64,000 bases of DNA from Fulvia fulva. Lineage: Eukaryota; Ascomycota; Dothideomycetes; Mycosphaerellales; Mycosphaerellaceae. The position numbers and the translations under genes are program-made. The DNA lies in NCBI RefSeq assembly GCF_020509005.1, contig NC_063022.1, positions 1,178,001 through 1,242,000 of the forward strand, given 5' to 3'. Under the pieces are notes generated by a model that was not told the origin of the DNA, did no database searches, and worked only from the letters and a program-made list of their open reading frames with translations. How positions within the stretch are numbered: position 1 is the first letter of the stretch; every line of letters starts with the position of its first letter. Shown in pieces: positions 9,918 to 24,043 of this stretch.

Positions 9918-10817
9918 TAAGGAGTTTTGCTGTTTGACTAGCCTTCGCTGCTGTCGTGCGACATCCGCAATAGCACGAAGCTGGGATGTTGACTCCCAAA
10001 GTTCTCCGCGGCGATAGCTTGGCTGGGAGCTCGATCAATCAACAACGCATCTGAAAGAAGAAATCAGGTGTGAAGAAGTGGTGTTGCAGCGATACGGCGC
10101 CACGCGGCAGAATCTGACCACATCGCTCGGAGTATGTAAGCACAACGAGAGAAGTGCAGCATAACGAAGCTCCGAGATACCCGTTGTGGGAAGACTTCGT
10201 CGCAGGAAACTAGCAGCGAGGCTAGATTTTATGCACCAGTCTCCGGTCTCGCAAACCTGCCAAACGAAGTGAGAGGCGCGCCAGCGGACAGCGATCTTCC
10301 CAAGGTCTGTGAGGATGGCGAACAAGGAACGCGTCTGTTCATGTATGGTTGTTCAGTAGATATGATAGCCGCGTCTGTCGTCAAAGAAGCAACGCAAGGT
10401 GTGCATCAATGCATAGGATAGCCGATGAATTAGAGGAGCAGTCGCTAAGACAGGTAATGAGTCAATGAAAAGGTGGTGTGCAACGCATCAATCGGCACTA
10501 CAGAGCGTGTGCATTGACTCTGATGGCTAAGCAGGACCGAGGCGGTAAAAGTGCAAACTTTCCTAGCATCTGGTCTGGCTGCAGCGAACTGCAGAGAGAG
10601 TTTCGCACTGTGAGGTCCTCCTCTACTGTATACCAGACATCACCACACACACATACGTACACCGGCCTTGCCTCTTGTGTCTCTTTGTTCGACGCGATCT
10701 TGCACGACCGACGACCTGTTTCCTGCCCCGGAGATTCGACGCTCTGATCCGCCGCCCATCGCTGGATCTGATATCGGCACGCGAGAGCTCTCCAGCAGCC
10801 AGAGCAATTCCCATCGC
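9918..10817. other. intergenic region upstream of mitoferrin
   Basis: These 900 bases hold no gene I can support. A CACACACACATACGTACAC stretch near 10643-10661 is a short simple repeat. The last few hundred bases should contain the promoter and 5' UTR of the mitoferrin gene; CT-rich runs there resemble fungal promoter tracts. Confidence 0.45.
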
Positions 10818-12088
10818 ATGTCGGCATCATCAACACCAAGCATCGTGGGAGCGATTGTTGGTTCGCCAGGCCCTATGGCGGCGCATGATAAGCTCTTGCT
10901 GGAGGAGCAGGAAGAATACGAGTGCGTGGCCATGCAATTGCGCACACACAGGGCCGACGATGTACTGACGCGTGCCTCAGCTATGAATCGCTTCCACCTA
11001 ACTTCTCGCTGGCGGCCAACATGGCTGCCGGCGCCTTCGCTGGCATTGCAGTATGTGCGCCGGACACTGGAAAGGGGTATCGACGCTGACATCGCTGTAG
11101 GAACACACGGTGATGTACCCCATCGATCTGCTCAAGGTGCGTTCGGACTTCCGGACTACGAGGCCAAGGACGGCCAGCTAATATCTCCCATACAGACGCG
11201 AATGCAAGTGGTTAGCCCAACTCCCGGCGCGATATACAGTGGCATCGGCAATGCGATATCGACCATCTCAAGAGCTGAGGGTTACATGTCGCTATGGCGA
11301 GGAGTGTCCAGCGTGGTAGTCGGAGCAGGTGCGACCCCACGAACACTCAGAAACCACGCCAAGCAGACATTGACAACTGTACAGGTCCTGCGCACGCTGT
11401 CTACTTTGCGACGTACGAAATGGTCAAGCAAGCGATGGGTGGCAATGCCGTGGGCCACCATCCGCTCGCAGCTGGTAAGGGCGAAGAAGCAAAATACTGA
11501 ATAAGACGAGACTGACACAGTATAGCCTCTAGTGGAGCAGCAGCGACCATCGCCAGCGACGCCTTCATGAACCCATTCGACGTGATCAAGCAGCGAATGC
11601 AACTACACGGGTCGACATACCGCTCCATTACCGACTGCGCGCGAACCGTGTTCCGGAACGAAGGACTCCGCGCATTCTACGTCTCCTACCCTACGACTCT
11701 CACCATGACCGTGCCTTTCACCGCACTTCAATTCACCGCCTACGAATCCTTGACGAAGTTTATGCAGAACCATCGGAAATCCGGCTACGACCCACTCACG
11801 CATTGCATCGCTGGAGGTACCGCTGGTGGTGTCGCAGCAGCAGCGACCACTCCATTGGATGTCATCAAGACACTACTACAGACGAGAGGCTCCTCAACGG
11901 ATGCAGAGATCAGGCAGTGCAGAGGGTTGTGGCCAGCAGCGGGCATCATCTGGAGAAGAGAAGGCATGAACGGGTTCTTCCGCGGCATGAAGGCACGCAT
12001 TATCACGACGGCACCAAGCACAGCTATCTGCTGGACGGCATACGAGTTGGCAAAGGCGTACTTTATCCGCGTGGAAGGAGAATCATGA
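10818..12088 (+). CDS. MRS4: mitochondrial iron carrier, mitoferrin (Mrs3/Mrs4 type)
   Basis: This SLC25 carrier brings ferrous iron into mitochondria for haem and Fe-S cluster synthesis. Six exons join in phase: 10818-10921, 10981-11050, 11101-11136, 11196-11328, 11385-11474 and 11526-12088, giving 331 residues. The three carrier repeats each carry the Px[DE]xx[KR] motif: YPIDLLKTRMQ (exons 3-4), NPFDVIKQRMQLHG, and TPLDVIKTLLQTRG. Other mitoferrin-like features are NMAAGAFAGIAEHTVMYPID, PAHAVYFATYEMVKQAMGG, and the ending TAPSTAICWTAYELAKAYF. The 36-base third exon is short, but phase and motif continuity support it. A separate ATG would need a longer 5' exon; the one used gives a short acidic N-terminus before the first helix. 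Confidence 0.9.
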
Positions 12089-13070
12089 AAGGTTCCACCG
12101 CAAATTCCATCGACATTGCCTCGGCAGACGGGCTGAAAGCCGCGCTCCGTGCAACATTCGGGCTGCGTTGCGCCAATGCGCACTCGCCGTGCAACTGCGC
12201 TTGAGTCACAACGAGATGACGTGTCGCGAGCAAAATCGTACGAAGGAACCAGTCTGGCCATACCGAGAATGCAGGCGACACCGGAGACAGCGCTCGTAGG
12301 GCACGTGCGAGAAAGAGAAATGCATGACACGGCGCTTGGAAAGGACAACGGGGAGGAACTTCTGGGAAAAGTCAGCACTCGATACGCATGATACCAGCTC
12401 GAGGACCTATGCGAAGAGATTGCTGGGATGCTTCCTGGCAGACGGCGCAAATGAAATCTTGGCGATGTGTTGATAGATCTGAGCTTTACAACGACCAGTG
12501 GGTAATGGTCGATTAGTGTGTACATATGCGAGTGAGAAGCGCCATGCAAGTGGCTTTCACGTTAGGGCGTCGATGCCATTATTCCACTGTCCTGAGGTCT
12601 TGGTCCGCAGTCGCACTTTGAGGCTTCCAGTTTGTCTCGGGCAAAGAGATTCGTCTCAGGCTCATGCCATTCCGTCACGGTACGTACATCATAAGATTCC
12701 TCATTCTGGTCGTTCGTCGTTATGTTCTAACCATCCTTCTGTACAGTATCCACAATTTGAGCTATCATACAGTTCTCGTTCGACTCCGCAGCATCTACTG
12801 CTTCGCGCTCAACTTCTGGTCAAGTCACGTCTGTACTGGTATTCATGTCGCATGCTGTGACACTGCGGCTTCTCGCACCAATTTGAGCTGCTCGCTCGCC
12901 GGTGCCCATATACTTCAATCGAGGAATGCACCCATCACCCTATCCCTGCTGCGCTCTCGAAGCAGCAAAATCATCTTGATCGCCCGTCCCGAGTCGTCGT
13001 ATCTTAACACGATCACTTTGGCTCAACTCAGTCTCTCTGTTCACTCACACCTAACCTGGGAGGACTGCGC
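12089..13070. other. intergenic region
   Basis: I see no supported gene in these 982 bases between mitoferrin (+) and the convergent disordered-protein gene (-). A 254-codon minus-strand frame covering 11785-12549 overlaps the mitoferrin exon and reads as its shadow. Confidence 0.5.
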
Positions 13071-14258
13071 TCACCGTTCAACTCTCACACCCTCCAGCTC
13101 CCGCTGCCCCGTCTGCAGCACATTCTGATTCTTCGCATTCGCCGCAGCCGCCTTATTCACATCCTTCCTCGGAAATCGATTATCGATCTCGCTATTCAGC
13201 GTCCCTCGCAGCGTCTCACCGACACCATGGATTCCTTTCGCGGCGGCCTTGAGGTTCGCGAATATGCCGGACTGGTTTTGCTGTGGCTGAGGTGTTAGAC
13301 CTGCGGTCGCGCCGGCGTTGGAGTGCGTGTAGGGAGGGGAGCCACCCGTCGTGGTAGGGGAGACCGGGTGCGAGGAGAGGCCTCCTCCTAGTGGGGCTGG
13401 AGCGTTGGGACCTCCTGCTCGGGCGGGATAGCTGAAGTTTGCGCCTCCACTGAAGCCTTGGATGGGACTCTCCGGGTCTGGCTCACTGACTTCGCTGATG
13501 CGTTGTTGCGCGAGTGTCGATTGACCAAGGTCGCGGGACCTGCGGTTGGGACTGCGCTGCGGTACGTTGGGGTTTGGGTCGAGTGCGCCCGTAGCCGACA
13601 TTGGTGGTGCATTGTTGACGTCGCCGTAAGAGGCCTGGGGCTGGAGTGTTTGAGCGGTAGGTGGTTGCACAGCGTTGTCTGGCATTTCGGAGACATTGCT
13701 ATCTCTGTGGCCAAGATTTGGGGCTCCAGGCTGCAGTGAAGCGCTGGGCTCAACGGCGACCTCTGTGCTCACGGGCTTGCCTCCTTTGGTTGTCGTTGTT
13801 GTCGTAGTGGTCATTGTAGTCGTGGTCGTCACCACTTCACCCGTGTTGTCGTCGGTAACGTCCCCAGTCAGCTTGTTCAACGTGAGGTCCCTCTCTGCGC
13901 TGACTCCAGGTATTTGCCCATGATTCTCGACCGGGACGGTGTTCGTCGACGTATCCCCGGACATGTTGCCTCCGGACAGTGGCGTTGCATCCGTTTCGCT
14001 GTTTGCGTACGCAGAGTCTTGTATCGATGAGTTCTGCAGTGACGGGTTGGGGTTGAGCGCGTGGGTGCTATTCCCAACGATAGGTGAAGTTATGACCGGC
14101 TCGTGCTCTGTGACCTGACCATCCTTGGACTTTTTGCTGCCGAAGAGTCCACTGAGTCTTCTCTTCTCCTTCTTCTGGGCTGAATTTGGCTGGAGCGTCT
14201 GCTCTGGTTGAGGAGTAGTCTCCTTGCGGTCCTTTCTAAGCTTCATGTCTTTGAACAT
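13071..14258 (-). CDS. disordered Ser/Thr/Pro-rich protein with conserved-looking C-terminal segment
   Basis: The protein is 395 residues from the ATG at 14258. The frame stays open upstream to 14333 without another ATG, so a further 5' exon is possible. The N-terminus is basic (MFKDMKLRKDRKE, then KKEKRRLSGLFGSKKSKDG). The middle is low-complexity and includes a Thr run encoded by repeated ACN codons near 13800. The last 60 residues differ: GIFANLKAAAKGIHGVGETL, RGTLNSEIDNRFPRKD, and a Gln/Asn-rich tail. I recall similar GVGE...RGTLN..ID tails in uncharacterised fungal proteins, but I cannot name a function. No signal peptide or membrane segment is visible. The gene is convergent with mitoferrin. 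Confidence 0.6.
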   Translation of the reverse strand: MFKDMKLRKDRKETTPQPEQTLQPNSAQKKEKRRLSGLFGSKKSKDGQVTEHEPVITSPIVGNSTHALNPNPSLQNSSIQDSAYANSETDATPLSGGNMSGDTSTNTVPVENHGQIPGVSAERDLTLNKLTGDVTDDNTGEVVTTTTTMTTTTTTTTKGGKPVSTEVAVEPSASLQPGAPNLGHRDSNVSEMPDNAVQPPTAQTLQPQASYGDVNNAPPMSATGALDPNPNVPQRSPNRRSRDLGQSTLAQQRISEVSEPDPESPIQGFSGGANFSYPARAGGPNAPAPLGGGLSSHPVSPTTTGGSPPYTHSNAGATAGLTPQPQQNQSGIFANLKAAAKGIHGVGETLRGTLNSEIDNRFPRKDVNKAAAANAKNQNVLQTGQRELEGVRVER

Positions 14259-15432
14259 ATGGTACGTGCGCCGTACAGTTGATGTGGGACTGTGGGTTCC
14301 TCTGGGAGACGTGAAACACAAAAAAGCAATCAATCTAAGGTTACTGTGTCAGTGATAGAAGAAGAGGTATACGCATCAGCTATTCGTAAGGTGTGCCTCA
14401 AACTTGCAGCAGCTCCATCGCTCCATCCGAGTGATGTCACTAAGGCTGATCTCTGCCACTAACGTCTTGCACACGTCGCGATACCTGCTTGCGCCACATC
14501 TGTTTCCTTGATCGAGCGCAAAGTAAACGAGGAGGACGTCGAGTCAGTGGCTGCAGTCTCGCGATTGTGGTGTTCCGGCATCATGTGTGGCTGAATCTCA
14601 GGGAGCGTAGCATCGCAGTGGCGCTGGGTTGCTCGTCCAGCAGCAGACTCGCGGCCGTGAATGCTGTGATACGCGTTACGAGGCCATTTAGGTGTATGCC
14701 ACTCGTGTACTGGTGGCATGTCTGGTCTTTGTGCCGGAGTGGCGGTGCAGTTCTGTATGAACCTACTTCACTGGGATACCAAGACAGCACTATATCGCAC
14801 GTCTTTGTCAGCCCATCGTGTTCGTGGCCCGTGTATCTCTCATTCGCCCCGTGAGCGCGATGCTGTCGTAATCCATTCGGGTTGCGATATGTTCATGTCT
14901 CGGTCGCGTTGCTGGCATATCGTGGCGTTGCTGCCAACACAGTTAATCTCATCGACTGGCTTCACACTACATCCCGAGGCGCCGTAGACTCTCGTGATGC
15001 TTCCTAAGATTGGCGACGGTGTTATAGGCTGTCTGCAACACACCTGTGGTCGGTATAGCTGTGTTCGTGGTTGATGTTGTTCAAAGAGGTTGACGTCAAG
15101 CACGAACGATGTGGCACAAAGTTGAGGATCTCAAATGTCGATTGTCGAAGTGACCGGAAATACGTACGTCGACAGTACTCGACAAATAGTAGTTGCAACA
15201 GCATCAGAACAAAACAGACAATATCATGTGGTCGCGATGAAATGGAAAATCGATTCAGAGCAAGTGCATGTGTTGTATTGACGATGTTATCGCCGTCCCA
15301 TGACTTTAACTAGCACGCTACCATAAGAGCACTAGCTGACTGTACACACACGAGTCATGAGTCTATAGTCTGTCGAGCCTTCAGAGACCAAACACCACAA
15401 CGCCACGCCCAGTGGTTCCACAGCAGACTCGT
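14259..15432. other. intergenic region
   Basis: The 1,174 bases between two minus-strand genes hold several short open frames on both strands, none with recognisable protein character. The right part should include the SQS1 3' UTR and the left part the promoter of the disordered-protein gene. No repeats were noticed. Confidence 0.45.
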
Positions 15433-18172
15433 TTAACTTAGTCCAGCTGTACCGACTCTCATACGCTGCTCGACTGGTACGAGTAGACCGTCGCGATCCT
15501 TGCCAAGAGCAGTGCCCTTGCTCCAACCCATCTTCTCCATCATGCGATGGCCAAAGCTGTTCGAGCTGATCTCCGCAGCACCAGCACCGACCAGCTCGCC
15601 ATGACGAACAGTAGCGGCATCAAGGCCACCGCCACCACGTCCACCACCACGACCACCTCGAGTGCTTCCTCGTGCATTCCTCTTTGCTATTCTGGTCGCC
15701 TTGGTGTTGGTCAAGAAGCCACGAGTTGATTCCTTGATCACATCGTTGAACATGCCTTGATCGTAGATAGCTGTGCGGCTAGTCTTTGTGACGACAGTGA
15801 AGCGCTTCTTGCCGGCGCCTCGCGAATTCGAGTTCAGGTTTAGAGCCATCGCAATCTCGTGCAATGCCTTCCTATCGATCTTAGCCATAGGTGGGAATGC
15901 GCGTTCGCGATGCTCGTCGCTTCGCAAGAAGTCTCTGAGCTCGTCGTGGACTTGCTTCATGTCCATGCCGAGTGGGTATCTTTGACTCAGATCCGCCTTG
16001 CCCTTACGACCGGCAGAGCCGAGCAGGCCTTCACGTCGAAGTTCTTCGCGTTCGGCCTTCTTAGCAGCCTTCTTGCCCCGATCAGTGTCCCACTGGCTTC
16101 TTAGCTCTTCTTTCAGGTCCTCATCAGACAGGATCTCAAGCTCTTCCGGAAGCTGGCCCTTTCTGCCCTTCTTTCTTGGACGCAGCGAGGGTCGCTCGTA
16201 GTCCATGATGTCGAAGCCATTCTCGCCATATTGATCGACAGCGTCTGCGAGCATGGATGCATCTGGGAAGTTCTCCTTGCGATCACCTCTATGACGGCGC
16301 ATGCTAGGCGTCTTGGTAGCATGGCCGAAAGAATACTTGGAGAGGTCACCCAAACCAGCACGTGCAGCCTGGATGTCGCCAAAGCCATCATCTGAGATGT
16401 CCATGCCATTGTCGAGTATCAGCTCGTCCGAGCCCATTCCAAGCTCTTCCTGCTTCGCCAGTAGGCGTGCAACCTGCTCATCCGTCATGCGATCTGCTCG
16501 GCGTTGGCGCAGGTCATCCTCATCTTCCCACTGTTCGCGTTGGGCATATTCCAGCTCGTCCTCAAGATCAGAGGAATCCATGTCGCGTGAATCGTCAGAT
16601 GACAACTCATCTGGATCGGGGTTCATCTCGCTGTCATCCTCATCCTCCCAGTCGGAGACCTCATTGAGCTTGTATGTGCCCTCCGGTTGGCTGGTAGTCT
16701 TCTTGTGCCTGGGTAGCAGTTCACCATCGCTTACTGGCTTCCCATCAACCACCATTGCTGGCGGGAAGCGCGAGTCCACATTCAGGGAAGCCAGAAGAGC
16801 GGCATCGACATCGTCGGCGCCATCCAGCGCCGCCTGCGCCCTCATGTTCATCATGTAGTCATACGTCGCTTCACTGTCGCTCGCATCGTCGTCTGATGTG
16901 ATTGCTGCGCGCATGGCACGATTGTCTTTCTTTCTTCCGCGCTTGGTCCTGCGCTTGGATGACTTCGAAGATTTCGAGCTCTCATTCGAGGCAAGCTCCT
17001 GAAAGTCGAGCTGCGCCGCCTTCTTATCGCGGAGAGTTTTCTTCCAATCCGCCTGTAGTGAAGCAATAGTGTCTTCAGCGCCCTTCTCGTTCTCTTTGCC
17101 CTTGGGGTTTGCGAACTGCACCTTCGAGTCTTTAGGTGGAGACTGCTCGAGCCTCTTCATTTCTGCGGCAGATGGGCCAAGGTCAGGTCGTGGCTTGCCC
17201 TTGTTCTTCTTCCAGTAGGGTGTCTCTGGTGCTGGCTCCCAGGCGTCGTTCGGCTGGCTAGGCTGCTTGGTTGGCCGAGATCCCCAGCCGCTTGGGGGTA
17301 GTGTCGATTGTCGTGGAGCGGTGCTGAGTGCGTTCAGTAAGTCATCTGTCACATGTGGACTTTGTTGTCTGGACGAGCGAACTGGGGGTGCTGGCGTAGG
17401 CTTTGCGGATCGTGTGACAGGATTGTTAAAGATAGTCGGCTTGTTGCGGCCGCTGAAGACAATGACCTCTTCGCTAGAGTCTGATCGCGCGGGTGATGGT
17501 GCTCGCTTGACAGGACGCTTGCCATTGGCCTTCGACTTGCTTGCCAGGCTTGCGTCGCCAACAGTGTCCACCACGAACAGGTTGTCCGACATGTCTACAT
17601 CTGCTGGACGTCGCTCCGGGCTCTTACCAACACCAATAGTGTTCAGATCTGAAGTAGATGCCGTCGCGGTGTCGTCCTCGAACTGTATGTGCGACGTCTG
17701 GATGTGCATGTTCGCCATGCCTTGCTCTGATATCTCAATGTCCGCCTCCATGATGTTTGTCTGCAATTCACTGTCGTCAATATCCTCCTCGTCCTCGTCC
17801 TCACTATCACTATCGTCAAGAGCAATATCGCCGTCTGTGTCTCGAGGTTGCGGTAGTGATGATGTGTCGACGCCGGCGCTGACGAAAGAGATGCCCGTGT
17901 GACGAAGCTTCGGGGCGGCATTCGCGCTGCGGGGTGTGAAAGATGGGCTGTTCTGCTGCGCGAAGCCACGAAAATGGATGGGCGTATCCTCATCTGCAAC
18001 AACATCTCAGCAACTACTACATGTCGAGGTGGCAACAGTATGTCTAACCCCAATCACTGTCTGCTAGCATCTGCTGCTGAGCATAGCTCGGTCTGGGAGT
18101 GCGAGGTGTGTTGCCTCCCTTTGCCTTCTGCTTCTGCTTCGCGCGCCCGTTCTGTGCCTTCTTCTTCGCCAT
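15433..18172 (-). CDS. SQS1: R3H and G-patch protein Sqs1 (Prp43 activator)
   Basis: Sqs1 binds and stimulates the DEAH helicase Prp43 in ribosome biogenesis and spliceosome disassembly. Two exons, 18172-18049 and 17993-15433, give 894 residues. Exon 1 starts MAKKKAQNGRAKQKQKAKGG and ends DSDWG; the 55-base intron (GTTAGA...TTGCAG) joins to DEDTPIHFRGF. The central region is acidic and disordered (long Asp/Glu/Ser runs) with a basic patch (KSSKRRTKRGRKKDNRAMR). Near the C-terminus lie an R3H domain (DLRSDEHRERAFPPMAKIDR is approximate; seen as FLRSDEHRERAFPPM, KALHEIAMALNL), an RGG-type stretch (GSTRGGRGGGRGGGG) and a G-patch (GHRMMEKMGWSKGTALGKD). Domain order matches the family. Exon 1 was recovered from a short frame by phase and its typical lysine-rich start. 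Confidence 0.88.
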
Positions 18173-18781
18173 CGTGATCGCTGTCTTGATGCAACCGTCT
18201 TCGAGCCGTGCACTGCGGCTGTGTCTAACAGTCTACGGCTAGCAATCGGTCACTCACAATAAGCAATGAGCGACTGCGGTCAGTCTAGCAGAATGGCAGA
18301 GTCGATGCAAACAATGAAGTCCAGCTCCACCGCGAGAGGACCTCTGTAGTTCGTTCCCTTTGACACGATGTGGGCTCGATGACATGCTTCACCCTTCATG
18401 CTTCGGAGTCAGATGCGGCTAAAGCTTATCGCGCCCGAACCCTGCATCTTCGATCCGCGCACGGGCAGTGCTCTCATCCATCTGCCATCTTACTGCATCA
18501 CTACCAGCCACAGAGTCGTCACAGTCATTCACTGCAAGGTGTCGTGTCTCTACTCAGTGTCTGTGCACCGGGAAATCCACCTGCACGAGGGCAGCTCATC
18601 TGTGAAGCTTGCGCCCTCTCCGCTGTACCTGACGATAGGCAGCTCCCAGCCAGCTGAAGCACCGACCCTGACATCACATGCGACTCGTCCACCGCTGATG
18701 GTCTCGTGAACACCTGACTGGCCATAGAGAGGGCAAACCGTCGCCGGCTCCTTGTCATCTTCCTACCACACACGCCTCGCC
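18173..18781. promoter_or_regulatory. divergent region between SQS1 and ATG4
   Basis: The 609 bases separate outward-facing start codons. No gene is seen. Promoter elements of both genes are expected here, but I can name none with confidence. Confidence 0.45.
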
Positions 18782-20162
18782 ATGAACGAGTTCGCCCGCT
18801 TCTCCAAGCGAGCCGTTGACTACATCTTCGACCGGCCCGTCAGGAACGAGGACTCGTCGCCGATATGGTGCCTTGGGCGATCCTACGAGTCTGGCTATGA
18901 AGCATCAAGACCACCTACTGCCTCTGGCACCTCGCCATCATCACAATCCGATGCATCACATGCCGACTCGGCGATAGTCACACAATCCTCAACATTACCA
19001 GCGTCGACCAAGGCAGAAGAGCAGGGAGAGGCCAACGATGAAGAGCTGGTCAAAAGCTTCGATCAGGTGCAGCTATCAAAGTCTATGGATGAGGAAGATC
19101 TAGGATGGCCTTCAGAGTTCCTTGAAGACGTCGAGTCGAGGATCTGGTTGACATATCGGAACAACTTCCCACCTATACCCAAGTCGAGCGAAGCAGCTGC
19201 CACTTCGGCTATGTCATTCACGACGAAGCTACGGAACTTCGCCAACAAAGACGGCTTTACCTCAGACACCGGCTGGGGTTGCATGATCAGAAGTGGACAA
19301 TCCTTGCTTGCGAACGCGATACTGGTACAGAGGCTGGGTAGAAACTGGAGGAGAGGAGACCACGAACGGCAGTACAAGGACATCCTATCTCTCTTTGCGG
19401 ACACTCCAGAGTCTCCACTGTCGATACACAAGTTCGTGGAGCACGGAGCTCAAGCTTGTGGGACCTATCCCGGGGAGTGGTTCGGCCCAAACGCGACTGC
19501 TAGATGCATACGGTGAGTAGATCGTGAATAGCGCCCTGGGGCTTATCGCTAATTTCCCGTCCAGTGCGCTTACAGAGAAGTACCACGAAGCCGGCCTCCA
19601 AGTCTACGCCCGACCGAATGACAGCGACGTCTACGTTGACTCCCTCATGCAGACCGCAACACAGAAAGACGCAGACGACAACTTCCAGCCCACCTTAATC
19701 GTTCTCGGAATCCGCCTTGGAATCGAGAAAGTCACACCCGCCTATCACGCCGCCCTCAAGGCAGCTCTCGAACTCCCTCAAAGCGTCGGGATCGCAGGCG
19801 GCAGACCCAGCAGCAGCCACTACTTCATCGGCCACCAAGGCGACAACTTCTTCTACCTCGACCCGCACTACACCAGAACCATGCTATCACCCCAGCCCTC
19901 CACAGAAGATATCGAAACCTGCCACACTAGACGTGTCCGAAGGCTGAGCATCGCAGAAATGGACCCCTCCATGCTCCTCGGATTCCTGGTCAGATCGAAA
20001 GAGGAGTTCGAAGAATGGAGGAAAGCAGTTTCCGAGATGCCTGGAAAGGCGATTATTCATATCCACGAGACAGAGCCAAAGTATGCGACCGGGAACGAGC
20101 GCGCTGGAGCCGTAGATGAGGTCGAGACGCTGGAAGAATCGTTGGATGAGGATGATTTGTGA
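18782..20162 (+). CDS. ATG4: autophagy cysteine protease Atg4
   Basis: Atg4 (peptidase family C54) trims the C-terminus of Atg8 before lipid conjugation and later removes Atg8 from membranes. Two exons, 18782-19512 and 19565-20162, give 442 residues. The N-terminus (MNEFARFSKRAVDYIFDRP) and IWCLGRSYE match fungal Atg4. The catalytic Cys is residue 167 in DTGWGCMIRSGQSLLANA. The Asp and His of the triad are residues 343 and 345 in FYLDPHYTR, after GGRPSSSHYFIGHQGDN. A fungal-type insertion rich in Ser/Thr lies between residues 45 and 100. The acidic tail (ETLEESLDEDDL) may contain an Atg8-interacting motif, though I see no clear W/F-x-x-L/I. The join CG|T GCG gives ARCIRALTEKYHEAG. Confidence 0.93.
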
Positions 20163-20998
20163 GGCACAGCACCTGCGCTGTTGCCTATGCCGTATGAAGT
20201 CACGAGGGAATGGTCATGCGAGTTGATCTCAAGCATTCTGCATATTCTGGCGTTCGAGTTGTTCGTCCTTGGAGGGATTCCGTCATCGGCGCATTTCGAG
20301 GTCGCAGTCGATAGATACCCCCAATATCACACCATCAGCCTGGACCTGCTCCCTTCCCATTTCAATGCATCTTCCCGATCCCGTCCATTCCAATACACCC
20401 GACATCCAGCCTCTCCTCTCATGCCAACCAGCCAATACTCCCCTCAAACAATCGGCTCCGATCCGCTCGCTCCGTGCATCTCATGGTGAAATTTCGGCCT
20501 CAGGATAGCAAATCCCTTTGTTTTGGCTTGATTAGTCATACGCGTCGTCGAAGGCACAGCACCTGCCACTGCATTGTGTCGCGCAGTTTGCTGTTTCTAG
20601 AAAAACTTCGCCGCTTGAAGGCGAGAACGCTGGTTTGGAGCAGGGCCAGCTTGCGGTGGAGAAAGCGCGAAAGATGCAAGTGAGAAATGAGAAGTGGCAG
20701 TCAGGCAGTACTGTTTCGAAATCATGCATTCATCTCAAGCTGTTGTGCCTGAGCACTGCTCGCTGTTACTACTGTACAGCCCATCATGCTCGATGCGCGC
20801 CGCCTGCTGCGGTAGCGCTGGTGGTATTGTGAGCACTGTAAAATGAAATACCATAAGCAAACCCATCCCATGATCGCATTATCAAACGCCTTCGGCCACC
20901 TTCATGAGCCCTGACCCGAACTTGGTATGACAGAAACCAAGTGTCATTGTGGAAAAACAAACGCCGTATCATCACACCCGTGACGGTGATGCGCGCGC
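20163..20998. other. intergenic region between convergent ATG4 and H2B genes
   Basis: The 836 bases between two 3' ends contain no supported gene. The short open frames lack protein character. Terminators and 3' UTRs of both genes are expected here. Confidence 0.45.
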
Positions 20999-23389
<2,391 letters not shown>

Positions 23390-23949
23390 ATGAATCCCCA
23401 CGGCCGCACATCCACAGGCACCCTCCTCCAGGACCAAAACATCACCTTCGCCTCAACAACACCTCCAGACCAAAAGGCCGCCGCCACAGTCGAGACCATA
23501 GCTCGTGCCTGCTACCAATCCCTCAATGACAGGAAGTTCGACGTTGTAGACTACCCATGGACGCCGCACATTTCTCCTTCATTCGAGATGAGCAATGCTC
23601 AGGCGATGCGGCTGACGACGACAAGTCGAGCGGCAATGCTTGAGAATTTCAAGGCCATCGCTGCAGAGCATCCGAATTGTCATATTGAGGTTGAGAGTTG
23701 CAGTACTGTGCTGCATAAGTATGGGAAGGAGTTGAAGGCGGATGTGTATGTGAATACGCGGGGAGGCGCTGGGCCGGTTTACGAGGAAGGGTTGGTGAGG
23801 AAGACGGTTACGATCTTTGAGTTCTGGCTAGTGGAAGGAGTGTGGGTTGGGTACAAGGTGAGTCAACCGAGCAAGTAGCAATGCAAGCACTAATCGCATG
23901 AAAGGGTACTGCGATAGACGGAATGGGTGAAGACCGAAGCTTCAATTGA
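23390..23949 (+). CDS. NTF2-like/SnoaL-fold protein, unknown substrate
   Basis: This is a small protein with the look of the NTF2-like (SnoaL/limonene epoxide hydrolase) cone fold: an N-terminal helix pair (AAATVETIARACYQSLNDRK), then WTPHISPSFEM, HPNCHIEVESCSTVLHKYG and a strand-rich C-terminal half (VRKTVTIFEFWLVEGVWVGYK). I favour two exons, 23390-23857 and 23905-23949, 170 residues in all. The 47-base intron has a GTGAGT donor and a CTAAT branch-like site 14 bases before AAAG, and the joined tail reads GYKGTAIDGMGEDRSFN. Unspliced, translation would end at 23878 with KVSQPSK. Relatives are often of unknown function or act in secondary metabolism. The neighbours give no pathway hint. Confidence 0.66.
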
Positions 23950-24043
23950 ACCTGTTGATGATTCTGATGGAACATGGTAATTTGTACAACACAACGCAAT
24001 GCCGGTAACTCACAATGACCCTAAAGACTGCCATAGGTGCCGT